Shown here: positions 35,006 through 46,859 of the stretch, one piece after another | Numbering within the stretch: position 1 is the first letter of the stretch | Layout: every line of letters begins with the position of its first letter | Source: Mycobacteroides immunogenum | GTDB lineage: Bacteria > Actinomycetota > Actinomycetes > Mycobacteriales > Mycobacteriaceae | NCBI RefSeq assembly: GCF_001605725.1 | Contig: NZ_CP011530.1 | Span: 1,240,001-1,304,000, forward strand | Direction of reading: 5' to 3' | Length of the DNA stretch: 64,000 nucleotides | Program-made: the position numbers and the translations under genes | Notes under the pieces: generated by a model | Database searches by the model: none | Told to the model about the DNA's origin: nothing | Seen by the model: only the letters and a program-made list of their open reading frames with translations

Positions 35006-35269
35006 ATGGGGCCGGTGTCGCCCCTGCTCAATTCCCCTGACGAGTACATGTTCGCCGGAGCATTTGTGGCCCTGGCGGTTCAGCAAGTGTGGATGGTCAT
35101 CTCTGGGCGACTGGTGCCGCGTAGCACCGTCGACCGGCTACTCGGCGCCAAGGATGCCGAGATCGCGTATCTGCGAGAGACCGGCGAAAAGCTCAGCGAG
35201 ACAGTCGACAAGCTCACCGCACCGGCGCGGTTGGCGGTCCAGGCGATCGAGACGCTACGGGAGCAGTGA
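35006..35269 (+). CDS. Second lysis-cassette membrane protein
   Basis: 87 residues; ATG follows the holin stop directly. One N-terminal membrane segment (MFAGAFVALAVQQVWMVISG) and a charged coiled coil (AKDAEIAYLRETGEKLSETVDKL). Such single-TM proteins accompany mycobacteriophage holins and may modulate them; function inferred from position. Confidence 0.7.
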   Translation: MGPVSPLLNSPDEYMFAGAFVALAVQQVWMVISGRLVPRSTVDRLLGAKDAEIAYLRETGEKLSETVDKLTAPARLAVQAIETLREQ

Positions 35270-35460
35270 TGACTGTGCGGCGTTGGCGGCGATGGCTGCG
35301 TGATCAAAGAGGTATCGAGACAGCACGCCAGGCCTGCAGCGATGCACAGAAAAAACTCGACCAGGCAAGTGATTTGGCTGCGCGGGCAGAACAACTGATT
35401 GAGAACAACGGCTTCGCCGAGGCGATCGAGCGAACGATGAGGCGGAGGTGGGCCCAGTGA
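35269..35460 (+). CDS. Small coiled-coil protein of the lysis region
   Basis: 63 residues from ATG 35269, overlapping the previous stop. Very basic N-terminus (TVRRWRRWLRDQRGIETARQA) and a coiled coil (DAQKKLDQASDLAARAEQLIENN). Similar short coiled-coil proteins lie after holins in many mycobacteriophages. Stop overlaps the next GTG. Confidence 0.6.
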   Translation: MTVRRWRRWLRDQRGIETARQACSDAQKKLDQASDLAARAEQLIENNGFAEAIERTMRRRWAQ

Positions 35461-35816
35461 GGGCCTCGATGTGGTGGCGGCATATCCCCGCCGTGATGGT
35501 GCTTGGGCTATTACCGGCGATCTGGTTCGATCCCGACACCGTCGCCGATGTCCTGCTGCTGGTCGCGGCCTTGGCGGCGTGGACCTTCACCGTGATGTAC
35601 CTGGCGCGCTCGGCGTGGTGGGTGCGTGCCGTCGGCCGCGGCCTGGTGGCCGCGTGTCTCGCGCTTTCTCTGGTGCTTTCGCAGAACGCCGTCAGTACCT
35701 GGTGGGGTGAGGACTACCCCTGGCGTGCTCATATCCGCGGCCTGCTCTACGCCGGGCTGGCGTACGCGCTCATCCGACTCACATTCGCGCTCAGGCGAAT
35801 TCAAGACAGAAAGTAG
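35457..35816 (+). CDS. Four-helix membrane protein of the lysis region
   Basis: 119 residues from GTG 35457. Four hydrophobic segments (VMVLGLLPAIWF; VLLLVAALAAWTFTVMYLA; LVAACLALSLVL; LLYAGLAYALIRLTFAL). Matches the membrane protein that ends many mycobacteriophage lysis cassettes; possible holin regulator. Only 8 bp separate it from the toxin gene. Confidence 0.65.
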   Translation: MRASMWWRHIPAVMVLGLLPAIWFDPDTVADVLLLVAALAAWTFTVMYLARSAWWVRAVGRGLVAACLALSLVLSQNAVSTWWGEDYPWRAHIRGLLYAGLAYALIRLTFALRRIQDRK

Positions 35817-35824
35817 GTGTTTGC

Positions 35825-37321
35825 ATGTACACCTATGTGCATCTGGGAACGATTCTTTCGCCGACACGGGCGTGGGTAAAGCTTGACCCCGGGAGTGCCT
35901 TCACCTGTCGGCTGATGGACTCAACGACGTATCAGGAATTCAAGGATGGGAAAGAGGTGACCTTCGAGGAGTTGTTGCTGACATCTCCCCTGAATGAGGT
36001 CTCTATCTCAAAAGGCAATTGGTATGTAGTGATGGAGGGTCAGGGCACCTACGAGGTGATGATCCCGCCGGTAGCTATCGCTGACCAATATCTGCCCACA
36101 TTGCATGGGGCCAATGCCATCGAGAAGTCGACCCTCGGCACTCCCGAACTCCATGCACGAAGCGCATGGGACTCCAAAATCGAAGCACAGGCTGCTGCAC
36201 AAGAGTCAAAACCTGCGCCGCCGCCACCGGCGCCCAGCGGTTGGGAACAGTTGAAGAGCGGTATTGGGGGTGTCCTCGACACAATCAGTGGCTGGGGCGA
36301 TGCCGTCACTCGATTGGGTGATAGCGCCTCGGAGTGGCTTGGCGCGTTCGGCTCAGGTCTCGCCGACAAGACTGGAATGCCCTCGTGGGCACGCGACTTC
36401 TTCGGTGGCTTCTTTGGGTCACTCAAGGGCACGATTGCCGGCTTAGGCGACACGGTGTCCTTCCTCTGGGGTTTGTTGCACACCAGGGAGGAGTGGAAGA
36501 ACCTTTGGGACACTCTCAAGAAACTAGCTTCATGGGATGGCCTGACTGGCGAGCTCAAGGCTATTTTCAAAGACTTTGTCGCGTGGCAAGACTGGGCTGA
36601 CGGGAAGTACGCACATGCGGTAGGGCAGATCCTCGGAAATCTTGTAACCACTGCCGGCGCAGCGAAGATTGTAAATATGCTTCGCAAACTCCTCAAAGGC
36701 GAGAAGTTGCCTGGCGGAGAAAAGAGCGAAAGCAGTAGCAGTGATAGCAAGCCTAAGGATGAAAAACCGGGTGACAATTCGCTGGAAGAGCCGGAAATAG
36801 CGTCTGTAGAGCCGACCAAGGGCAAGCCCAAAAAGGGAGAGCCAAACTCCTACGGATATGATGAAAATGGCGACTTGATGACCTATGCGAATGGCAGTCG
36901 CCCGAGTTTCCGAGTAGGTGTTGTTCGTAAAGTATGGGAGGCCTCCCGCAATAAGATGGCGGCCGACATCGAAAACAAAATTATTGATTTACCGAAACTA
37001 AAAGAAAACCAAATGTGGGTAAGGGCGCTCGACGACGCTGAAGGTGCCAACATTCATAAAGTGAAATTGCCTAATGGAACTGAAGCGCGCTATAGGCTCA
37101 TAGAATGGAAGCCAGGGGATCTGCGAAAGGGCCTCTGGGACATGGGGCATATTCCGGAGGCGAAGTATAGTAGACTCTTGGAGGAGTACCTAGGTCATAA
37201 ACTTGATCCGAAGGACCCGGTTAGAAATAAGAAATTGTTCCTAGATGAGTATAATGATCCTGATAATTATGTCGTCGAGGATTGGATGAGGAACCAATCG
37301 CATGTCGATGAGGGCCACTAG
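35825..37321 (+). CDS. Polymorphic toxin: DUF1883-like N-terminus plus GH-E nuclease tip
   Basis: 498 residues. Residues 1-85 resemble DUF1883 (LMDSTTYQEFKDGKE..., NWYVVMEGQGTYEVMIPPVAI). A Pro-rich linker, a Gly/Trp-rich helical middle (about 140-290) and a charged linker lead to the C-terminal nuclease (about 430-498) with WDMGHIPEAKYSRLLEEYL, EYNDPDNY and RNQSHVDEG, the pattern of GH-E HNH/EndoVII toxins. There is no WXG100 start and no signal peptide. Base composition becomes AT-rich over the tip, a sign of recent domain swapping. Likely kills competitors by DNA or RNA cleavage; delivery route unknown. Confidence 0.75.
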   Translation: MYTYVHLGTILSPTRAWVKLDPGSAFTCRLMDSTTYQEFKDGKEVTFEELLLTSPLNEVSISKGNWYVVMEGQGTYEVMIPPVAIADQYLPTLHGANAIEKSTLGTPELHARSAWDSKIEAQAAAQESKPAPPPPAPSGWEQLKSGIGGVLDTISGWGDAVTRLGDSASEWLGAFGSGLADKTGMPSWARDFFGGFFGSLKGTIAGLGDTVSFLWGLLHTREEWKNLWDTLKKLASWDGLTGELKAIFKDFVAWQDWADGKYAHAVGQILGNLVTTAGAAKIVNMLRKLLKGEKLPGGEKSESSSSDSKPKDEKPGDNSLEEPEIASVEPTKGKPKKGEPNSYGYDENGDLMTYANGSRPSFRVGVVRKVWEASRNKMAADIENKIIDLPKLKENQMWVRALDDAEGANIHKVKLPNGTEARYRLIEWKPGDLRKGLWDMGHIPEAKYSRLLEEYLGHKLDPKDPVRNKKLFLDEYNDPDNYVVEDWMRNQSHVDEGH

Positions 37322-37357
37322 TCATTCTTGTTGAATATTTCTGGAGAGTTGAGCCAT

Positions 37358-37894
37358 ATGTCTGTAAGTATTAATTCTGCTATGCGGGCCACCTTCGATC
37401 AATTCATGGAAGGATACGATCCTTCGTTAGCTCCAGCCTTCCGTTCTGCAGGGCAAACTCTTCTCTTTGGTTCGGTCGCAAACCGTGATATTGCGGCCAG
37501 GATTGCCATCACTCTCCGCTTGCTGGACGATGGCGTGGACCCATCGGTGCTAGACGCGGACGTGAATGTTCTGCACGTACTGTTCGGGCCAAATAAGCAG
37601 CATGACGCGGGGCTTGAGGCGCCAATGTTGCGTCGACTTATCGAGTGCGGAGCAGATATCAATCAAGTATCGAAAAGATGGGGAGCGCCGCTAATCGGAC
37701 TGATGGAAAACGGACCAAGGCCTGAGAGCGCCGCAGTGCCATTCTACGATGTGATCTTCGATCAGCCGAACCTGGATCTTTCCGTGCCTTACGGTCAGAC
37801 GACATTGCGCGAATGGATACTTCACGGCGTATATAATCTTCCCATATTGCGTGAGCGAGTTCTGGCATACGAGGAATCCGGACATGTCTACTGA
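37358..37894 (+). CDS. Putative immunity protein (ankyrin-like)
   Basis: 178 residues from ATG 37358 (GGAGAG upstream). Sequence ARIAITLRLLDDGVDPSVLDADVNVLHVLF and LRRLIECGADINQVSKRWGAPLIGLMENG follows the ankyrin-repeat rhythm used by several immunity proteins. It is AT-rich like the toxin tip and directly downstream of it, which is the standard place for cognate immunity. Overlaps the next gene by 11 bp. Confidence 0.65.
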   Translation: MSVSINSAMRATFDQFMEGYDPSLAPAFRSAGQTLLFGSVANRDIAARIAITLRLLDDGVDPSVLDADVNVLHVLFGPNKQHDAGLEAPMLRRLIECGADINQVSKRWGAPLIGLMENGPRPESAAVPFYDVIFDQPNLDLSVPYGQTTLREWILHGVYNLPILRERVLAYEESGHVY

Positions 37895-38243
37895 GTTCAT
37901 TCCCCACGCAGGTGCTTCCCTCGCAACGAAGAACGTTGTTAGCGGGCATGGTCTGGTCCGTTGGATGGTGCGGCAGCCTTCTCGAGACTCGGTTGATAAC
38001 GGGTGGCTGATCATGAGTCATATTGATACCAGTGATTATCTTGATGACGCGGATAATTGGCAGATTGTGGACTTCAATGATCTGTGTTCAATCGAGCCGG
38101 CGCTCATCGGTATTTGGGATATGGCTATTGGATCAGACCTGCAGATAGTTCGAGATGAGCAGGGGATTCGAATAGTCGACACACCAACCGGTCGAATGAT
38201 ACCTACGCAGAATCTGTACGTTCCACCTCAATTTAGAAAATAA
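37884..38243 (+). CDS. Putative immunity protein (DUF2185/Imm33-like)
   Basis: 119 residues from ATG 37884. ATKNVVSGHGLVRWMVRQPSRDSVDNGWLIMSHIDTSDYLDDADNWQIVDFNDLCSIEPALI matches the DUF2185 pattern (short strand, DSGW-like turn, then acidic D-x-N-x-x-I-v-D-l-N). This family is repeatedly linked to bacterial toxin systems. Second immunity-type gene behind one toxin: perhaps a remnant of an earlier toxin or a broader protective set. Last gene before attR. Confidence 0.65.
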   Translation: MSTEFIPHAGASLATKNVVSGHGLVRWMVRQPSRDSVDNGWLIMSHIDTSDYLDDADNWQIVDFNDLCSIEPALIGIWDMAIGSDLQIVRDEQGIRIVDTPTGRMIPTQNLYVPPQFRK

Positions 38244-38518
38244 TGCTGAGGAAGACGACTGTTTGATTTGACTGCCGCGTGTGATTGTTGATCTTGCTGG
38301 TATGCCTGACCTGAGTTATTTGGCTATCGCCTTTAATTCGGGGGCTTGCAGTGCGTTTAAGATCGCCTCATCAGGGGCCAGCGCGGGCGGGAATGTGCTG
38401 ATCACTCCCGTTGCCGTAGTTTGTACCTACCGTGGATGCGGCTGTTTGCGCGACGTAGGCTACAGCGTAGGCTACAGCGGGCGGTCCATGCCCGTAAATT
38501 ATGTGATTGACCTGCGAA
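38244..38518. promoter_or_regulatory. attP P-arm region with tandem arm-type sites
   Basis: No gene. It holds two back-to-back copies of gtaggctacagc at 38455-38466 and 38467-38478, 68-91 bp from the attR core, matching the repeats beside attL. These look like integrase arm sites and place the phage-side DNA right up to the tRNA gene. Confidence 0.6.
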
Positions 38519-38592
38519 GCCCCCATAGCCCAATTGGCAGAGGCAGCGGACTTAAAATCCGCCAAGTGTCGGTTCGAGTCCGACTGGGGGCA
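38519..38592 (+). tRNA. tRNA-Leu (anticodon TAA)
   Basis: Full cloverleaf: acceptor GCCCCCA/TGGGGGC, D-arm around CCCAATTGGCAGAGG, anticodon stem GCGGA/TCCGC with loop CTTAAAA (anticodon TAA), 5-6 nt variable loop, T-arm GTCGG-TTCGAGT-CCGAC and discriminator A. CCA is not fully encoded. The short variable loop is class I-like, whereas most bacterial Leu tRNAs carry a long one. The gene spans attR, so its 5' third lies on the element side. Confidence 0.9.
38546..38562 (+). repeat. attR core (tRNA anticodon arm)
   Basis: gcggacttaaaatccgc, identical to 10418-10434. It covers the whole anticodon stem-loop, so strand exchange would fall in or near the anticodon loop, a known target for tyrosine integrases. 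Confidence 0.7.
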
Positions 38593-39642
38593 CCCTGTTT
38601 CGGGAACGCTCGAGTTTCGCCGCAGTTGTAGTGCTGTTGGGGTCCGGTAAGTCGGGGACTCCAAGTTTTGGGAGGGTCGGAGTTCTGGCAGGGAACACCG
38701 CGAAGCGCTGTCCAGCTGAATTGAACGCGCGGGCGGTGCTGGATGTCGTCGAACCTTTCGATGGTGGGACGAAATGGTCGGTGCTGGTGCAGGTGGCCTC
38801 TGTTGCCTATGGCGGCGCTGGTGCGTTGCGCAATGAGGTGCGCCGATCCCGGACTTGGGTCGGGTCGGATGCCATTGTCAGCGAGTCTGCGGAGTTGCGG
38901 AATCTTAAGTGGCAGAACTGATGCGGTCTAACCTGATCATGAAAGCGGCGCTGGTTTTTCGGAGCCGGGCACGATCGGCTGCACCGGTGGTTCGCGAGCT
39001 CAACGGTTCCTACCAGAGGCATCGCTGCGCAGACTGATCGTGACTATTGGGTTGCGCTGTAGTGCAACCGCATTCGGTGTAGGCGACTAGTTACGGTGTT
39101 TACGGCGCCTAAGGCGTGGCTGGTCCGCGGCAGTGTCGCGGTAGTCCGCAGCGCCGCGCAACCGCTCATGGGATTGTCGGGTGCTGTGCGCTGAAGCGGG
39201 CATCGCGGGATCGGCCGGAGTCATGAGTTGTTTGTACGACAACGCTCTGGCCGAGACGGTCAACGAACACTGCGGCGACATCCCTGCGGGCAGAGCCGGT
39301 GGGCGGATACGACGCTCGATGCCCAGTCCACCAACCGGCTTGGGCTGGGCATCTAAGAGAGTCTCCCGGTTGTGCTGGTCATCGACATGGGATTCGTCGC
39401 CATCTGCCGGATGCTGGATCACCACTCGGGTCCGTAGTTCCCAGACCCGGATCTCCACGATCCTGGAGCGGTGAACAACCGGTTGGCCGCCGAAGGGGTT
39501 GTTCTGCCCGAGAGTCACACTCGATGCCCCTTGGGCTGCTGCACGCCTACGGGTCCGTCTGAGTACTGTGGAGCGAGAGGACCGGCCCTTCCCGGTAGGG
39601 AAGCCTGTCCGCCGCGGTACTTGCGCTGGTCATCGGGTGAAA
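38593..39642. other. Relic-rich region between tRNA and rRNA promoters
   Basis: About 1 kb with no intact gene I would defend. A 96-codon frame (38631-38921) has no recognisable family. A fragment of an IS3-type transposase lies at 39181-39285. No murA gene is found here, although murA precedes the rrn operon in M. tuberculosis. Confidence 0.55.
39181..39285 (+). pseudogene. IS3-family transposase fragment
   Basis: The reading frame AEAGIAGSAGVMSCLYDNALAETVNEHCGDIP matches the C-terminal catalytic block of IS3 OrfB proteins (typically GSVGDSYDNALAE-x-N). The DNAxAE glutamate region is present, but the rest of the ORF and terminal repeats are missing, so it is a decayed remnant. Confidence 0.6.
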
Positions 39643-39672
39643 TTGACTCAAGCTCCTCGGTCTTGGTAGGCT
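39643..39672 (+). promoter_or_regulatory. rRNA promoter a
   Basis: TTGACT (39643-39648), 18-bp spacer containing caagctcctcggtcttgg, TAGGCT (39667-39672). The spacer resembles that of promoter b. Confidence 0.6.
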
Positions 39673-39768
39673 GGTGGGGTTGCCCTGAAAGAGCGAGGCC
39701 GGGTGTCGGGAGTTTTCCGATTCTCCGGTCTTAGGTTGGTGCGCAGTTGACCAGCCGAAACCCGGAGT

Positions 39769-39798
39769 TTGACTCGAGTTCATCGAACTTGATACGGT
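39769..39798 (+). promoter_or_regulatory. rRNA promoter b
   Basis: TTGACT (39769-39774), 18-bp spacer, TACGGT (39793-39798); the cttgatacggt end is shared with promoter c. Confidence 0.7.
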
Positions 39799-39897
39799 TC
39801 CCGGGCCGCTTTTAAAGAGTGGAAGTCGAAATTCAAGAAGTAATTCAAGAATTTCGGCGGTTGGTTGGTGTGTTGGTGACTGGCCGAAATCGGGAAT

Positions 39898-39926
39898 TTG
39901 CTTCGGGTTCACGGACTTGATACGGT
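39898..39926 (+). promoter_or_regulatory. rRNA promoter c
   Basis: TTGCTT (39898-39903), 17-bp spacer, TACGGT (39921-39926). About 190 bp upstream of mature 16S rRNA. Tandem promoters are usual for the rrn operon of fast-growing mycobacteria. Confidence 0.65.
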
Positions 39927-40000
39927 TTCCGAGTTGCCCGAGAGGGTGGCGGGCAGGACTGAGGGAGATTGTTTCCCGGAGGTTTTGTTCAAATAGTTTG

Positions 40001-40116
40001 GTGTGTTGTTTGAGAACTCAATAGTGTGTCAGTGTTTACAAGACATTTTGTTATGTCGTGACATTTTATTATGTCGAAAAAACAATTCTTTTGTCAGTTG
40101 TTTTGTCGGGGTTAAA
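40001..40116 (+). promoter_or_regulatory. rrn leader with boxA-like segment and GACAT repeats
   Basis: gtgttgtttgagaactcaat (from 40003) is the conserved mycobacterial rrn leader segment linked to antitermination. It is followed by two 16-bp repeats, gacattttgttatgtc (40042-40057) and gacattttattatgtc (40060-40075), each with GACAT/ATGTC ends; they could form RNase III-type processing hairpins. Confidence 0.6.
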
Positions 40117-45058
<4,942 letters not shown>

Positions 45059-45151
45059 TAAATAGCTTGCAACCACTATTGGAGTTATCCGAGCAATTGG
45101 ATAACCACACTCCACCACCAGATAACTTGTGTGTACTAAACACACGAAAGA

Positions 45152-45270
45152 GTTACGGCGGCCACAGCGAGAGGGAAACGCCCGGTCCCATCCCGAACCC
45201 GGAAGCTAAGCCTCTCAGCGCCGATGGTACTGTTCTCGACACGGAACGGAAGAGTAGGACACCGCCGAAC
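45152..45270 (+). rRNA. rrf: 5S ribosomal RNA
   Basis: 119 nt from gttacggcggccacagcg to aggacaccgccgaac; the ends pair (GTTaCGGCGG with CCGCCGaAC). Contains the conserved cccatcccgaacccggaagc loop. Confidence 0.93.
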
Positions 45271-45279
45271 ACACATTGG

Positions 45280-45311
45280 AAATGCCCCCCAGGAAACTGG
45301 GGGGCATTTTC
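45280..45311 (+). terminator. Rho-independent terminator of the rrn operon
   Basis: Stem aaatgccccccag (45280-45292) / ctggggggcattt (45297-45309), GAAA tetraloop, followed by T residues, 10 bp after 5S rRNA. Confidence 0.92.
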
Positions 45312-45348
45312 ATACCCCAAATGCTAAATTCCACACGCGCTGTTGTTG

Positions 45349-45993
45349 TTAGCCCTGATTCACCGCATTTCCGTCCCCCGACTTATTGACCTCGGGCTGC
45401 CCGGAGCGATATACAACCTTGTTGTTGAAGCCGGAGATGCCGATCTTTTCCGCGGTCTCGACGGTGACCGAGTTTTCCACCCCGGAGACCGTCAGGGAGT
45501 CGCAATTTCCGGCTATTTCAACGGTATTGGACACTCCGCTGACGTTGACTGAGCACCCATCACACGTGATCGCGACGTTCTTATGGGTGCCGGCGACGCT
45601 GAACGTCGATCCCGCGGGCACCAACGTCGGCCCCGGTGCTGCGGTTGATGACGGCGCTGACCTGGGGATTTTCACCACGGTCGATCTTGCTGGGCGCGTA
45701 CCCGTCGGAGCCGAAGTCGTTGGAGCACCATGCGGAATCGTGGGCTTAGAGGCGTAGAAGATGAGCCCGGCCACGCCCGCTGTTATCGCGGCGGAGAAAA
45801 CAATGAATCGCCGCCGAAACTTACGAAGGGCAGCCACCGGGCTCTGGGCAGTCTCATACACCGCCGGCGGATACGGGCTCGGGCCCGTCACGCCCAGCTC
45901 TGATGCCCGCGCCCCCTGATTCAGCGGGCGCTCCAGTTCCCGGATACGAGCCTCGGGATCACCGTCCGGCTCCACCCACCGATGGTCGCACAT
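45349..45993 (-). CDS. DUF3060 domain membrane-anchored protein
   Basis: 214 residues. Cytoplasmic N-terminus, one membrane segment (about 62-82, FIVFSAAITAGVAGLIFYAS), a Thr/Pro-rich linker and a C-terminal DUF3060 region of short beta turns (VAGTHKNVAITCDGCSVNVSGVSNTVEIAGNCDSLTVSGVENSVTVE). The repeat-like strands suggest a small beta-helix outside the membrane. Function unknown. Its stop lies 37 bp from the rrn terminator. Confidence 0.8.
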   Translation of the reverse strand: MCDHRWVEPDGDPEARIRELERPLNQGARASELGVTGPSPYPPAVYETAQSPVAALRKFRRRFIVFSAAITAGVAGLIFYASKPTIPHGAPTTSAPTGTRPARSTVVKIPRSAPSSTAAPGPTLVPAGSTFSVAGTHKNVAITCDGCSVNVSGVSNTVEIAGNCDSLTVSGVENSVTVETAEKIGISGFNNKVVYRSGQPEVNKSGDGNAVNQG

Positions 45994-46023
45994 TTGGACC
46001 CTTGCGGCGGTAGCGTTTCTTCT

Positions 46024-46413
46024 ATGGGATCCACCGAGATCGTCGCTGCCGAGCCGCAGCTGTTTGTGACCGATCTTGAACGCTCCATTTCCTTCTACGT
46101 GGACAAGCTCGGCTTCGAGGTGGCCTTCACCTACGGCGAGCCGCCGTTCTATGGGCAGGTGCGGCGTGGTGGGGCGAATGTGAACTTACGTAAGGTCGCG
46201 GGTCCGGTATTCGACGGCAATTTCCTTGCCACAGAACGCGACCCACTCGCTGCCACACTCACCGCATACAAGCTCGGGCCGCTGCACGAGGAGTATCGAG
46301 CCGCGGGCGTGGACTTCCATCAACCGCTGCAAACCCAGGAGTGGGGCAGCGTCACCTTCATCGTGCGAGACCCCGACGGCAACCTGATTCTGTTCTCTGG
46401 CGCCGAGGCTTAG
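46024..46413 (+). CDS. VOC/glyoxalase superfamily protein
   Basis: 129 residues from ATG 46024. Two beta-alpha-beta-beta modules: EPQLFVTDLERSISFYVDKLGFEVAFTYGEPPFYGQVRRGGANVNL and EEYRAAGVDFHQPLQTQEWGSVTFIVRDPDGNLILFSG. DPDGNLI is the glyoxalase/bleomycin-resistance signature. Metal-binding enzyme or binding protein; substrate unknown. Divergent from the DUF3060 gene. Confidence 0.85.
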   Translation: MGSTEIVAAEPQLFVTDLERSISFYVDKLGFEVAFTYGEPPFYGQVRRGGANVNLRKVAGPVFDGNFLATERDPLAATLTAYKLGPLHEEYRAAGVDFHQPLQTQEWGSVTFIVRDPDGNLILFSGAEA

Positions 46414-46447
46414 GAATCCCTCGCCAGGGGAGCTGCCGGCGACCACA

Positions 46448-46831
46448 ATGGGCGATATGCAACTGCCAAGCTCGTTCGACGGACTTGTGACCGACGGCGG
46501 TAAGTCGATCGTCTACGGAGAGCCGTATACGACCGCCGATGGCACCTTGGTCATCACCGTGGCCAAGGTACGAAACCGGGGCCGTGGTCCAGAGGGTGAA
46601 CCTTTGGAAACGGTCGCCAGACCGCTGGGCGTGTTCGTCGTCAAAGATGGTGACGCGCAATGGCGCCCAGCTTTCAATGCCGATCGTGCCTCAACGCTGG
46701 GCATACTCACCGGCATGCTCGCGGCGGCCCTGGGACTGCTCGCCATCGTCCGCCGACCACCCTGGCCGGATCTCACGTTGCCGGGCTGGTCGCCCGCGGA
46801 GAACCCGCAGTGGTGGCGCGGCGGGCGCTGA
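46448..46831 (+). CDS. GerW/YtfJ-like protein with C-terminal membrane segment
   Basis: 127 residues. GLVTDGGKSIVYGEPYTTADGTLVITVAKVRNRG matches the GerW (YtfJ) family pattern (GEP-T-DG--ii-V-kV), followed by VVKDGDAQWRPAFN and a hydrophobic helix (LGILTGMLAAALGLLAIV). In sporulating bacteria YtfJ has a spore role; in mycobacteria the function is unknown. 34 bp after the glyoxalase gene, so possibly co-transcribed. Confidence 0.65.
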   Translation: MGDMQLPSSFDGLVTDGGKSIVYGEPYTTADGTLVITVAKVRNRGRGPEGEPLETVARPLGVFVVKDGDAQWRPAFNADRASTLGILTGMLAAALGLLAIVRRPPWPDLTLPGWSPAENPQWWRGGR

Positions 46832-46859
46832 CTGCTCAGCGCCCGCCGCGGCCAAACGG

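Larger units (their letters stand above)
10418..38562 (+). mobile_element. Integrated tail-only phage-like element (tailocin-like prophage)
   Basis: Bounded by a 17-bp direct repeat (10418-10434 and 38546-38562), the right copy being the anticodon arm of a tRNA gene. Order: integrase; divergent repressor and Cro-like genes; excisionase-like and small HTH genes; a replication-initiator-like gene and a zinc-ribbon gene; twin promoters; tail terminator, major tail, chaperones, tape measure, hub and minor tail proteins; LysA, LysB, holin; nuclease toxin and two immunity genes. No terminase, portal, maturation protease or capsid gene is present, and no remnant of one is visible at the early/late junction (16691-17415). 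Confidence 0.8.

Noticed and set aside
38631-38921. 96-codon frame right of the tRNA
   Set aside because: No recognisable family and no good ribosome site, in a region with other decayed sequence; may be a remnant but not supportable as a gene.
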